64,000 nt of DNA from Bacteroidota bacterium (GTDB lineage: Bacteria; Bacteroidota; Bacteroidia; Sphingobacteriales; Sphingobacteriaceae), in the NCBI GenBank assembly GCA_023450085.1, contig JAEXHI010000030.1, positions 558,001-622,000 on the forward strand, given 5' to 3'. The translations under genes were made by a program, and so were the position numbers. Below the pieces are notes generated by a model. That model was not told where the DNA came from. It saw nothing but the letters and a program-made list of their open reading frames with translations, and ran no database searches. Positions within the stretch are counted from its first letter, which is position 1. Each line of letters opens with the position of its first letter. Below are positions 8,134 to 17,256 of the stretch, piece by piece.

Positions 8134-8168
8134 AAAAATCCCCAAGCCTAATGAAAGATTTGGGGACT
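8134..8168 (-). terminator. Intrinsic terminator of the sdh operon
   Basis: On the minus strand, downstream of sdhB, a stem formed by TCCCCAAA and TTTGGGGA with a 13-nt loop is followed by a T-rich tract (ATTTTTGTTT). It sits 22 bp after the sdhB stop. Confidence 0.8.
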
Positions 8169-8190
8169 TAATTTATAATGCAAATTGAAC

Positions 8191-8961
8191 TTATACTTCT
8201 TCTTCGCTGATAAATTTAGCGCTTAGGTAATCTCTGTTCATACGAGCGATGTTCTCTAAAGAAATACCTTTTGGACATTCAGCCTCGCAAGCACCAGTGT
8301 TGGTACAGTTACCAAAACCTTCTTCGTCCATTTGAGCTACCATGCTTTGTACCCTGCGATAACGCTCAGGCTGCCCTTGTGGTAATAAAGCCAATTGTGA
8401 TATTTTAGCCGAAACGAAAAGCATTGCCGAAGCATTTTTACAAGTAGCTACACAAGCTCCACAACCAATACAAGCTGCGGCTTCAAAAGCAGCATCAGCT
8501 TTAGATTTAGGGATTGGCAAGTTGTTCGCATCTTGCGCATTACCAGTGTTTACGGATACGAAACCACCTGCAGCAATTACGCGGTCAAAGGCAGAACGGT
8601 CTACCGCTAAGTCCTTAATTACAGGGAATGCTTTTGCTCTCCAAGGCTCAACTACAATCGTATCGCCATCTTTGAACGAACGCATGTGCAACTGACAAGT
8701 AGTTACTAAGTCTTTTGGCCCGTGTGGTTGTCCATTGATGAACATCGAACACATCCCGCAGATACCTTCTCTACAGTCGTGGTCAAATACTACTGGCTCT
8801 TCGCCTTTGGTAATTAATTGTTCATTTAAAACGTCAAACATCTCTAAGAAAGACATGTCTGGAGAAATATCAGAAAGCTTGTAATCAACTAGTTTACCTG
8901 CTGATTTGCTATTTTTTTGACGCCAAACTTGTAGCGTTAAATTCATGTTTCCTGTACTCAT
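8191..8961 (-). CDS. sdhB: Succinate dehydrogenase/fumarate reductase iron-sulfur subunit
   Basis: A 256-residue electron-transfer subunit carrying three Fe-S clusters. CREGICGMCSMFINGQPHGP binds [2Fe-2S]; CIGCGACVATC and CTNTGACEAECPKGI supply the ligands for the [4Fe-4S] and [3Fe-4S] clusters. It links the flavoprotein to the quinone-reactive cytochrome b on the cytoplasmic face of the inner membrane. It is the last gene of sdhCAB, 86 bp after sdhA, a spacer that contains a stem-loop at 8998-9027. A terminator follows. Confidence 0.96.
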   Translation of the reverse strand: MSTGNMNLTLQVWRQKNSKSAGKLVDYKLSDISPDMSFLEMFDVLNEQLITKGEEPVVFDHDCREGICGMCSMFINGQPHGPKDLVTTCQLHMRSFKDGDTIVVEPWRAKAFPVIKDLAVDRSAFDRVIAAGGFVSVNTGNAQDANNLPIPKSKADAAFEAAACIGCGACVATCKNASAMLFVSAKISQLALLPQGQPERYRRVQSMVAQMDEEGFGNCTNTGACEAECPKGISLENIARMNRDYLSAKFISEEEV

Positions 8962-8997
8962 TTTTTTAAGTATTCAGTATCGAGTAACAAGTATCAG

Positions 8998-9027
8998 GTA
9001 TCAAGATTTTGCTTCAAGTCTTGATAC
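8998..9027. repeat. Stem-loop in the sdhA-sdhB spacer
   Basis: GTATCAAGA and TCTTGATAC form a 9-bp stem around a 12-nt loop, in a tract of repeated AGTATC/GTATCA words (8969-9030). It lacks a U-run. It could influence relative sdhA and sdhB expression or mRNA processing. Confidence 0.5.
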
Positions 9028-9047
9028 TTGACACTCACTTCTTGCTA

Positions 9048-11027
9048 CTATTTGTAATTCCTTTGTGCAACCTTAATGTTTTCGTAGTTCAACTCTTCTT
9101 TGTGTAGTTCGAATTGACTTTCGCCTTTGTATTCCCAAGCCGCTACGTATGCAAAGTTTTCGTCATCACGTTTTGCTTCGCCCTCTTCCGTTTGGTGTTC
9201 TTCTCTAAAGTGACCTCCACAGCTTTCTTCTCTGTTAAGGGCATCTTTACACATCAATTCACCTAACTCAATAAAATCTGCTACGCGGTGTGCTTTTTCT
9301 AATTCAGGGTTAAACTCATCGGCAGAACCTGGAACTTTTACATCAGCCCAGAACTCTTTGCGCAAATCTTGGATTTCTTGAATCGCTTGGGTTAAACCTT
9401 CTTTGTTACGAGCCATACCACATTTCTCCCACATAATGTGGCCTAATCTTTTGTGGAAATGGTCTACAGATTTAGTTCCGTTAATGCTTAAGAACTTATC
9501 GATGGTTGCTTTTACTTCATTTTCAGCCTCTACAAACGCAGGGTGGTCTGTAGGAATTGGTTTAGTTGCGATCTCCTTCGATAGGTAAGAACCAATGGTG
9601 TACGGCAATACGAAATAACCATCAGCCAAACCTTGCATCAATGCCGAAGCACCTAAACGGTTAGCACCGTGATCAGAGAAGTTAGCTTCACCTGTACAGT
9701 ATAAACCAGGAATAGTGGTCATCAAATCATAGTCAACCCAAACACCACCCATGGTATAGTGTACCGCAGGGTAAATACGCATTGGAGTTTCGTATGGATT
9801 TTCACCAGTAATTTGTGCATACATGTCAAATAAGTTACCGTACTTTTCTTTAATTACGGCAGTACCTAAGCGCATGCAAGTTTCTTTATCAGGATTATGG
9901 TTACCAGCTTTCGAAGCTTCGATACGACCATAACGCTCTGTATTTGCTTTAAAATCTAAATAAACTGCTAGTTTAGAAGAACCTACACCGTAACCTGCAT
10001 CGCAACGCTCTTTAGCGGCACGAGATGCTACGTCACGAGGTACCAAGTTACCAAAAGCAGGGTAACGACGCTCTAAATAGTAATCTCTTTCGTCTTCTGG
10101 AATATCCGAAGCTTTACGAGTATCATCTTTCTTTTTAGGAACCCAGATACGTCCATCGTTACGCAACGACTCAGACATCAAGGTTAATTTTGATTGGTGA
10201 TCTCCAGAAACTGGAATACAAGTAGGGTGAATTTGAGTATAGCAAGGGTTAGCAAAGAAAGCTCCTTTTTTGTGTACTTTCCAAGCTGCCGTAACATTAC
10301 TTCCCATCGCATTGGTTGATAAGTAGAATACGTTTCCGTAACCACCTGTACCTAAAACCACCGCATGACCGAAGTGACGCTCTAATTCGCCAGTAATTAA
10401 GTTACGAGCAATAATACCACGAGCTTTGCCATCTATTACTACTACATCAAGCATTTCGTGACGGGTATACATTTGCACTTTACCCATCCCCACCTGACGC
10501 TCTAAAGCACTATAAGCACCTAATAATAACTGTTGACCAGTTTGACCAGCAGCATAAAAAGTACGTTGTACTTGAGTACCACCAAAAGAACGGTTATCTA
10601 ACAAACCGCCATATTCACGAGCCAAAGGAACACCCTGAGCCACACATTGGTCAATGATATTGGCACTAACCTCTGCTAAACGGTGAACATTAGCCTCACG
10701 TGCTCTGTAGTCACCACCTTTAATGGTGTCATAAAACAAACGGTAAGTACTATCACCATCATTCTGATAGTTTTTTGCAGCGTTGATACCACCTTGAGCC
10801 GCAATAGAGTGCGCTCTACGAGGTGAATCTTGGAAACAAAAACATTTTACTTTGTAGCCCATCTCTGCTAAGGTAGCCGCTGCTGATGCACCCGCTAAAC
10901 CAGAACCTACTACAATTACTTCAAGACTTCTTTTGTTCGCAGGGTTAACCAACGGCACAGAAGATTTATATTTAGTCCACTTTTGGGTCAATTCGCCCGC
11001 AGGGATATTTGAATTTAATTTCGACAT
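9048..11027 (-). CDS. sdhA: Succinate dehydrogenase/fumarate reductase flavoprotein subunit
   Basis: A 659-residue catalytic subunit that interconverts succinate and fumarate. VVGSGLAGASAAATLAEMGY is the N-terminal FAD dinucleotide-binding motif. RAHSIAAQGGINAA contains the histidine expected to bind FAD covalently. HPTCIP, RYPAFGNLVPRDVASRA and HYTMGGVWVDYD carry conserved substrate-site residues. The length fits the long B-type enzymes of Bacteroidota and epsilonproteobacteria. It starts 32 bp after sdhC in the same operon. Confidence 0.96.
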   Translation of the reverse strand: MSKLNSNIPAGELTQKWTKYKSSVPLVNPANKRSLEVIVVGSGLAGASAAATLAEMGYKVKCFCFQDSPRRAHSIAAQGGINAAKNYQNDGDSTYRLFYDTIKGGDYRAREANVHRLAEVSANIIDQCVAQGVPLAREYGGLLDNRSFGGTQVQRTFYAAGQTGQQLLLGAYSALERQVGMGKVQMYTRHEMLDVVVIDGKARGIIARNLITGELERHFGHAVVLGTGGYGNVFYLSTNAMGSNVTAAWKVHKKGAFFANPCYTQIHPTCIPVSGDHQSKLTLMSESLRNDGRIWVPKKKDDTRKASDIPEDERDYYLERRYPAFGNLVPRDVASRAAKERCDAGYGVGSSKLAVYLDFKANTERYGRIEASKAGNHNPDKETCMRLGTAVIKEKYGNLFDMYAQITGENPYETPMRIYPAVHYTMGGVWVDYDLMTTIPGLYCTGEANFSDHGANRLGASALMQGLADGYFVLPYTIGSYLSKEIATKPIPTDHPAFVEAENEVKATIDKFLSINGTKSVDHFHKRLGHIMWEKCGMARNKEGLTQAIQEIQDLRKEFWADVKVPGSADEFNPELEKAHRVADFIELGELMCKDALNREESCGGHFREEHQTEEGEAKRDDENFAYVAAWEYKGESQFELHKEELNYENIKVAQRNYK

Positions 11028-11059
11028 TTACTTAATCCTATTTAATTAAACGTTTCGGT

Positions 11060-11728
11060 TTAGCCAATCCAACCTAAATAGATAGATATTGGCATTAATG
11101 CAAAAATGATTGGTACAATAATGGAGAACCATATACCAACGGTTTTTACTACAGGAGTCCATTTTTTGTGGTTCCAACCCATCGTTTGAAAGGCCGATTG
11201 AAAACCGTGCAATAAGTGATAGCCTAATGAAATAACACCCAATACATAAACAACCACTACCCAAAGCTCTTGGAAAATCATCACAATGTTTTGGAAAGTG
11301 TTGTGCTCTTGGTGTGTGTAAACAGCCACTTTAGTAGGCCACCAAAAATGATAAAGGTGCAATACCAAAAACATTAAAATTAAGGTGCCCAATAAACCCA
11401 TGCTACGAGAATACCATTTGCTGTTGGCCGATGCCTTGTTGTAGGCATATTTCTCTGGTCTTGCCGCGTTGTTTTGCGAGGTTAAAATAATGGCCTGTAC
11501 AATGTGAAGGATAATTCCTACGAACAATCCAACCTCCATAATACGGATCACAATGTTGTGCCCCATGAAATCGGCGGCTACATTGAAAGTTTCTCCACTG
11601 TCATTTAAAAAAATTAGCGCATTTATAGATACGTGAACAATAAGGAACGAAATCAAGAACAGACCCGTTAGCCCCATTACAAACTTTTTACCTATAGACG
11701 ACGTAAAAGCTTTACTTAAACTACTCAT
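11060..11728 (-). CDS. sdhC: Succinate dehydrogenase cytochrome b subunit
   Basis: A 222-residue integral membrane subunit with five hydrophobic segments. Histidines in VHVSINAL, MGHNIVIRI, GIILHIVQA, VLHLYHFWW and GYHLLHGFQSA are candidate axial ligands for two b haems. This is the single-polypeptide B-type anchor of menaquinone-linked SDH/fumarate reductases, so no sdhD is expected or seen. It is the first gene of sdhCAB, preceded by a TAGATTTG promoter box. Confidence 0.93.
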   Translation of the reverse strand: MSSLSKAFTSSIGKKFVMGLTGLFLISFLIVHVSINALIFLNDSGETFNVAADFMGHNIVIRIMEVGLFVGIILHIVQAIILTSQNNAARPEKYAYNKASANSKWYSRSMGLLGTLILMFLVLHLYHFWWPTKVAVYTHQEHNTFQNIVMIFQELWVVVVYVLGVISLGYHLLHGFQSAFQTMGWNHKKWTPVVKTVGIWFSIIVPIIFALMPISIYLGWIG

Positions 11729-11757
11729 TAGATTGTTTATTTATAATTACTAGTGTG

Positions 11758-11765
11758 CAAATCTA
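11758..11765 (-). promoter_or_regulatory. -7 box TAGATTTG for sdhCAB
   Basis: The minus strand reads TAGATTTG, matching TAnnTTTG, 29 bp before the sdhC ATG. No well-spaced -33 element is evident. Confidence 0.5.
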
Positions 11766-12106
11766 TCTAAAATATGAAAACTTATGAGGAATAAAACTTA
11801 CAAAAAAACGACAAATCGGCAATTTAGAAACGTTCTAAGTAAAATGCTGTTTTGGCAACGTTTGCACTTGTCGTTTAAGGAGTTAAAATTTTAAAATGTA
11901 TGATGTTTAATTATTTCACTTCTGTAGGCTGCTATCGTAGAGATTCTTCCTTGGCGTTTAGGACGACAAGGTGCAATGAAAGGATATCTGTCTCCATCAG
12001 GTTTAATTAACCAAAAACAGTGCAATGAAACTTAGTATCCTTTGCAAAGCTTTTCTGTTTCTTTGCGCTAAAATTTAGCTGCAAATAGATATGCTTTGTA
12101 ATCTTG
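11766..12106. other. Intergenic region without a gene
   Basis: This AT-rich gap between the divergently oriented upstream side of sdhC and the end of the 12107-12751 gene shows no credible coding frame. It contains a tract resembling a degraded repeat arm (GAGATTCTTCCTTGGCGTTTAGG, around 11940-11962) and two GTGCAATGAAA words at about 11971 and 12020. I see no terminator, riboswitch or tRNA in it. Confidence 0.4.
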
Positions 12107-12751
12107 CTATTTAAAATTATCCCTAAATAGTTCTTCTATCTGTAATATGGCTTGCCGGCCCTTTTTACCAGGGCATATTTTGTTGTAGAAACCAGGTGCA
12201 TAAAAGTAAAGTTGTTTGATTTCTTTTTTACTGATTAGAAATAAGCTTATTCCGCCGCCATCGTAAATCTGATTTATTTCACCTTTTTCATTGGGCGGGC
12301 ATCCCCAGCCCTCAACGCTATCATCATGAATAGTCCACGGACTTAAGCGTTGTAATCTCTCCCAAAAAGCCTTAATGGTTGTATTATCGGTATATAAAGC
12401 ATTAAAATATTTGTTGATACCAACACTATAAATCTCTTTATACTCCGCTTTTAGATCTATAGGATTAATTTTTGAAAGTGTGTCACGTACAGATTTTGGC
12501 ATTCTTGCCCGCCTGTCGTCAAATTTATATCTGTAACGGGTAATGGTGTCGGTCTTTTTACTAATGATCCAATATTCTGGCAAAGTCATCCAATTGCTTT
12601 CATACTTAAAAATCAAAGTGCTGTCGGCATTTTTTTGTAAAAAAAGATGTAAGGGTTTGATCTCATTTTTTTGTCCCATGCAATTGGAATAACCCAGTAC
12701 AAAAACAAATAGAGAAACTAGAAATATGTTGGTGTCTAAAAACCTCTTCAT
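12107..12751 (-). CDS. Hypothetical exported protein
   Basis: A 214-residue protein with a hydrophobic N-terminus (IFLVSLFVFVLGYSNCMGQ) that reads as a signal peptide; the Cys in YSNCMG could be a lipidation site. The mature part has several Trp and Tyr residues, two Cys (WGCPP and KICPGKK) that might form a disulfide, and no known motif. It stands alone, divergent from the helicase gene. Function is unknown. Confidence 0.6.
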   Translation of the reverse strand: MKRFLDTNIFLVSLFVFVLGYSNCMGQKNEIKPLHLFLQKNADSTLIFKYESNWMTLPEYWIISKKTDTITRYRYKFDDRRARMPKSVRDTLSKINPIDLKAEYKEIYSVGINKYFNALYTDNTTIKAFWERLQRLSPWTIHDDSVEGWGCPPNEKGEINQIYDGGGISLFLISKKEIKQLYFYAPGFYNKICPGKKGRQAILQIEELFRDNFK

Positions 12752-12870
12752 TAGCGTAAAAATACCCTTTTTAGATTAATAAATAAGGTTTTGTATCAAG
12801 AAACCTAACGTTGGTTTGCTTTTCCCTCTATTTAACGATACTTTTATCCTATTATATTATTAGATATCAA

Positions 12871-14115
12871 TTGGATTTTAAAGAATTTGGATTTAACGCT
12901 GAGCTTTTAGAAGGCTTACTAGCAATGGGCTTTAAAAATGCTACGCCCATACAGCAACAGGCCATTCCCATCATTAGCGAAAACAAGGATTTAATTGCTT
13001 GTGCTCAAACAGGTACGGGTAAAACTGGTGCCTTTTTGCTGCCTATCATGAATATGCTCACAGGTAAACATGAGCGACATAACAATGTGTTAATTTTAAC
13101 ACCAACGCGTGAACTGGCACAACAAATAGACCTGCAGGTAGAAGCACTTTCCTACTTCACCAATATTAGTTCACTAACCGTTTTCGGTGGTGGCGACGGG
13201 GTCGCTTACGAGCAGCAAAAACGTTCCATGCGTGAAGGGGTAGATATCATTATTGCAACACCAGGAAGGTTAATTTCTCATTTGGCATCGGGCACATTAA
13301 AAATGGATAAGTTGGAACATTTGGTCTTGGATGAAGCGGACCGGATGTTAGACATGGGCTTCTACGATGATATCATGAAAATCGTAGGTTATCTGCCAAA
13401 ACAGCGTCAAACGGTAATGTTTTCGGCAACCATGCCACCAAAAATTCGCAAGTTGGCAAGTAGTTTGCTAAACGAACCTGAACAAATTAGTATTTCGATT
13501 TCTAAGCCAGCGGAAGGTATTAACCAACAAGTTTATCTGATACACGACGACCAAAAAGTTCCTTTGTTAACGGAGATGCTGAAATCTGCTACTTACAACC
13601 GTATCATCGTCTTCGCTGGACGAAAAGAAAAGGTGAAGGAACTTGGGAAAGTATTTAAAAAATTAGGTTTAAAAGCAGCCGCTTTTCATAGTGATTTAGA
13701 GCAAAAGGAGCGTGAAGCCATTATGCTTGATTTTAAGAATGATAAACTAAATGTTTTAATTGGAACTGATGTTTTAAGTCGTGGTATAGATGTTACTGGA
13801 ATTGATTTGGTCATTAACTATGATGCTCCGCAAGACCCAGAAGATTATATTCACAGGATTGGTCGTACCGCTAGGGCGGCAACTACAGGAACGGCTATCA
13901 CTTTGGTTAACGGAAAAGACAAACGTCGTTTAGCCAATATTGAAAAGCTAATCGAACGCCCTATTGAGCGTATCCCTCTTCCTGAGCATTTAGGAGAGGC
14001 TCCGAAGGAACAACCCGAAGGAGAGAAGAAACCGTATAAAAAGAAGAAGAAAAAATTTTTTAAGAAAAAGCCCAAGGAGGGTCAGCCACAGAGCGCTCCA
14101 GCGAAGGCTGAATAA
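12871..14115 (+). CDS. DEAD-box ATP-dependent RNA helicase
   Basis: About 414 residues. The Q motif (FKNATPIQQQAIP), Walker A (AQTGTGKT), PTRELAQQ, TPGR, DEAD (LDEADRMLDMGF), SAT, and motif VI (HRIGRTARA) are all present in order. The C-terminus is a Lys-rich low-complexity tail (KKKKKKFFKKKPKE) that probably binds RNA. RhlE-like proteins of this size act in rRNA or mRNA remodelling. The start is placed at the TTG at 12871, giving (M)DFKEFGFN as in relatives; the 20 codons upstream add an unlikely hydrophobic stretch. Confidence 0.92.
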   Translation: MDFKEFGFNAELLEGLLAMGFKNATPIQQQAIPIISENKDLIACAQTGTGKTGAFLLPIMNMLTGKHERHNNVLILTPTRELAQQIDLQVEALSYFTNISSLTVFGGGDGVAYEQQKRSMREGVDIIIATPGRLISHLASGTLKMDKLEHLVLDEADRMLDMGFYDDIMKIVGYLPKQRQTVMFSATMPPKIRKLASSLLNEPEQISISISKPAEGINQQVYLIHDDQKVPLLTEMLKSATYNRIIVFAGRKEKVKELGKVFKKLGLKAAAFHSDLEQKEREAIMLDFKNDKLNVLIGTDVLSRGIDVTGIDLVINYDAPQDPEDYIHRIGRTARAATTGTAITLVNGKDKRRLANIEKLIERPIERIPLPEHLGEAPKEQPEGEKKPYKKKKKKFFKKKPKEGQPQSAPAKAE

Positions 14116-14195
14116 GATAGGGTGTTTTAAGAGATTTAAGTTTCCTTCCCTGAAAAATCGGAATGGATTGGACCTTGCATAGACGTTCCCATTGC
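14116..14195. other. Short spacer downstream of the helicase gene
   Basis: No terminator hairpin with a U-run is visible directly after the helicase stop. The spacer leads into the inverted repeat at 14196-14304, whose folding could itself end the transcript. Confidence 0.35.
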
Positions 14196-14304
14196 CGTCA
14201 TTTCGACGAGGAACGAGGAGAAATCTAGTAACTATTTTAAAAAAAACATTTAGTTTTGAGTTGAAAAGCAATTTGCTAGATTTCTCTCTGCGTTCGAAAT
14301 GACG
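14196..14304. repeat. Inverted repeat of the CGTCATTTCGA family
   Basis: The left arm runs from CGTCATTTCGACGAGG to GGAGAAATCTAG (14196-14227). The right arm runs from CTAGATTTCTCTCTGCG to CGAAATGACG (about 14276-14304). The arms are separated by about 48 bp of AT-rich sequence. This is the best preserved single copy of the family that is tandemly arrayed at 7729-8110. The rest of the gap to rarA (14305-14497) shows no feature apart from the word TGTGCATCTGTGGC at 14471, shared with 34390. Confidence 0.88.
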
Positions 14305-14497
14305 CTGCTATTTTCGTTTTTGATAGGGTTTACTTCGGTTTATAGTAGAGGATGGTAGTCTTGAATGACTTCTCTTTTAATTAACTTTGGAGAAACACGC
14401 TTAAATTATAAGAGACTGATATTGTAACATCCTGATAAGATTTTATACTTATTGATTTTAAAGAATCATTTGTGCATCTGTGGCCAAAAGAAACATT

Positions 14498-15778
14498 ATG
14501 CAAAACCTAATACCATTAGCCGAGAGATTAAGACCAAAGAACCTTGACGAATATGTAGGGCAGAAGCATTTGGTGGGCGAAGGTGCGGTATTGCGCAAGG
14601 CCATTGAAAGCGGCCGTATTCCGTCCATGATTTTTTGGGGCCCACCAGGAGTAGGGAAAACCACTTTGGCTACCATTATTTCACAAAACTTAGATCGTCC
14701 TTTTTTTGCATTAAGCGCCATTAATTCTGGAGTAAAAGATGTTAGGGAGGTAATCGATAAAGCCGCCGCAATGAAAGGTGGTTTTATGGGCATGCCTGTG
14801 TTGTTTATTGATGAGATCCATCGATTCAGTAAATCGCAGCAAGATAGTTTATTGGGTGCAGTAGAACGCGGATTGGTTACCTTAATTGGAGCAACTACCG
14901 AAAATCCAAGTTTCGAAGTCATTTCCGCTTTGCTTTCCAGATGTCAGGTTTATATTCTCCAAAACTTAACGGAAGAAGAACTGGTTGGATTATTAAATAC
15001 CGCCATTACCAAGGATGAAATCCTGTCTAAAAAGAAAATAAAGATTAAGGAGCACGAAGCGTTGATCCGTTTGAGTGGTGGCGATGCAAGAAAATTGCTT
15101 AACGTGCTGGAGATTGCGATTAACGGCATTGGTGGCGACCGAATAGAATTAACCAATGAAAATGTGCTGGCCCATGCGCAGCAAAACTTGGCGTTGTATG
15201 ACAAGGCAGGCGAGCAGCATTACGATATTATTTCGGCCTTTATCAAATCCATTCGAGGTAGCGATCCAAATGCTGCGGTATATTGGTTGGCTAGGATGAT
15301 AGAAGGCGGTGAAGATCCATTGTTCATAGCCCGTAGGTTGCTTATTTTAGCGTCTGAAGATATTGGCAATTCCAACCCTAATGCATTGCTTTTAGCTAAC
15401 AACTGTTTTCAGGCGGTAAATGTGATTGGTTTTCCGGAGGCTCGGATCATCCTTTCGCAGTGCGTAACCTATTTGGCTTCCTCGGTAAAAAGTAATGCGT
15501 CATATATGGCCATTAACCTAGCGCAAGATCTGGTTAGGCAAACTGGAGATTTGCCCGTGCCTTTGCACTTACGTAATGCTCCTACCAAGCTGATGAAAAA
15601 TATTGGCTATGGCGCTGATTATAAATATTCGCATGCTTACGATGGGAATTTTGAAGAGCAGGAATACTTGCCAGAAAAATTAAGCGGTACCAAGCTGTAC
15701 GACCCAGGTAAAAATCCTGCCGAAGAAAAACTAAGAGAAAAACTGAGACAAAACTGGAAGAATAAATACAATTATTAA
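14498..15778 (+). CDS. rarA: Replication-associated recombination protein A (MgsA/RarA AAA+ ATPase)
   Basis: A 426-residue clamp-loader-like AAA+ ATPase that acts at stalled replication forks. Walker A is WGPPGVGKTT, Walker B is LFIDEIHRF, and sensor 1 is GATTENPSFE. The RarA-specific C-terminal half contains SFIKSIRGSDPNAAVYWLARM and RRLLILASEDIGNSNP. The ATG at 14498 (MQNLIPLAERLRP) is preferred to the GTG at 14480. It starts a tight group: the DUF5687 gene follows after 1 bp and the ABC ATPase after 4 bp more. Confidence 0.94.
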   Translation: MQNLIPLAERLRPKNLDEYVGQKHLVGEGAVLRKAIESGRIPSMIFWGPPGVGKTTLATIISQNLDRPFFALSAINSGVKDVREVIDKAAAMKGGFMGMPVLFIDEIHRFSKSQQDSLLGAVERGLVTLIGATTENPSFEVISALLSRCQVYILQNLTEEELVGLLNTAITKDEILSKKKIKIKEHEALIRLSGGDARKLLNVLEIAINGIGGDRIELTNENVLAHAQQNLALYDKAGEQHYDIISAFIKSIRGSDPNAAVYWLARMIEGGEDPLFIARRLLILASEDIGNSNPNALLLANNCFQAVNVIGFPEARIILSQCVTYLASSVKSNASYMAINLAQDLVRQTGDLPVPLHLRNAPTKLMKNIGYGADYKYSHAYDGNFEEQEYLPEKLSGTKLYDPGKNPAEEKLREKLRQNWKNKYNY

Positions 15779-15779
15779 T

Positions 15780-17252
15780 ATGCTGAGTACTTTTTTATCA
15801 CATCAATGGAAATCCTTTTGGCGTAGCCGAAATAAAGCAGGAAGTATCGCCGCTCAAATCGTATTGGGCTTCTTTATGCTCTATTTTTTGGCGGTAGCTA
15901 TTGGGGTAGGTTTTTGGATGACGGCAATTATCGAAAAGGTGATGCCCAATGTTAATCCGGTAATTGTGTTTAACGGATTGATTTTATATTACTTTTTGTT
16001 GGACTTGGCCTTCAGGATACAGATGCAGGAACTGCCTACGTTAAGTATTGTTCCTTATCTTCATTTGAATATCTCGAGGCAAACCATTGTTAATTTTTTA
16101 AACCTTAAGTCCATCTTCTCCTTTTTTAATATCCTGCCCTTATTTATTTTCTTGCCCTTTATATTTATCAATATCAGTGCAGCAAATGGAGTAGTTGGAG
16201 TGGTGGCTTACTTGGCCTCTATATTGGGGCTAATCCTATTCAATAACTTTTTGGTGCTTTATATTAAACGCAAAGCGATTAACAATGTCGCCATTTTTGC
16301 GGTGGGTGTACTCGTCATTTTAGGATTGGCAGCCTCCGACTATTATGGTTTTATTTCTATTCGAAATTTCTCTAATCTGGTTTTCCAAACAGTTGCTAAA
16401 TATCCCTTTTTGGCGTTGGTTTTCCCGATCATGGCTTTTGTAGTTTTCTATATCAATGCTAAATTTTTAAAAGCCAATTTATACACCGAAGAGTTGAGTT
16501 CGAAGAATGAGAAAAAGGTGAGTACCGATTATCCTTTCCTTAATCAATTTGGTAAGGTAGGAGAATTGGCAGCATTAGAATTGAAATTGATTTTGAGACA
16601 TAAACGTTCAAGAAGTTCGGTTATTATGGGTTTTATGTTTCTATGCTATGGCTTCTTCTTTTATCGTATGCCTCTAATAGATGGTGATGAATTTGGTAAA
16701 ATGCTATTTGCTGCAGTGTTTATGACGGGGATTACCATTTCGGTATATGGACAATTTATGTTTGCTTGGCAAAGTGCACATTTCGATGGTTTGTTGACCA
16801 GCAAAATCAGTCATAGAGATTTTATCAAAGCTAAATTCCTACTCTTTACCATGAGTAGTACCATCATTACACTGCTTTCCAGTTTTTATGGTTTCATGAG
16901 TTATAAACTGCTGTTATTGCATTTGGCGGCATACCTATATAATATTGGAGTGGGTACTATTGTAGTGCTTTACTTTGCCAATTTTAATTATAAACGATTA
17001 GATATTACCCGCAGTGCAAGTTTTAACTGGCAGGGCGTGGGAGCTACACAATGGTTGTTGGGCTTACCGCTGCTTTTGCTTCCAGTAATTATTTATTTGC
17101 CATTTGGCATTTTGAACCTGCCTTATTGGGGTTTAGCAACACTGGCTTTTTTAGGCCTGTTAGGGTTGCTAATGCGCAATTTTTGGGTAGGTGTAATTGT
17201 AAAGAAATTTGAAGAACAACGTTATAAAATAGCCGAAGGCTTTAGAGAATAA
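15780..17252 (+). CDS. DUF5687-family ABC transporter permease
   Basis: A 490-residue integral membrane protein with about 12 hydrophobic segments, beginning MLSTFLSHQWKSFWRSRNKAG. This N-terminus and length are typical of the DUF5687 family, which in Bacteroidota is regularly paired with a single ABC ATPase, as here. A soluble loop containing ELSSKNEKKVSTDYPF separates two membrane halves. It probably forms the channel of an exporter; the substrate is unknown. It is tightly linked to rarA, but that is likely positional rather than functional. Confidence 0.85.
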   Translation: MLSTFLSHQWKSFWRSRNKAGSIAAQIVLGFFMLYFLAVAIGVGFWMTAIIEKVMPNVNPVIVFNGLILYYFLLDLAFRIQMQELPTLSIVPYLHLNISRQTIVNFLNLKSIFSFFNILPLFIFLPFIFINISAANGVVGVVAYLASILGLILFNNFLVLYIKRKAINNVAIFAVGVLVILGLAASDYYGFISIRNFSNLVFQTVAKYPFLALVFPIMAFVVFYINAKFLKANLYTEELSSKNEKKVSTDYPFLNQFGKVGELAALELKLILRHKRSRSSVIMGFMFLCYGFFFYRMPLIDGDEFGKMLFAAVFMTGITISVYGQFMFAWQSAHFDGLLTSKISHRDFIKAKFLLFTMSSTIITLLSSFYGFMSYKLLLLHLAAYLYNIGVGTIVVLYFANFNYKRLDITRSASFNWQGVGATQWLLGLPLLLLPVIIYLPFGILNLPYWGLATLAFLGLLGLLMRNFWVGVIVKKFEEQRYKIAEGFRE

Positions 17253-17256
17253 GACT

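Noticed and set aside
8998..9027. Terminator between sdhA and sdhB
   Set aside because: There is no U-run, and sdhB is expected to be cotranscribed with sdhCA.
11046..11264. Second frame within sdhC
   Set aside because: It overlaps a clearly conserved cytochrome b gene in another frame and has no family features.
11766..12106. Structured RNA in the sdh upstream gap
   Set aside because: No compensating stems or known motifs could be recognised; only loose repeat-like words are present.
13851..14271. Reverse-strand frames opposite the helicase 3' end
   Set aside because: They are Phe/Leu-rich mirrors of the Lys-rich helicase tail and of the repeat region.
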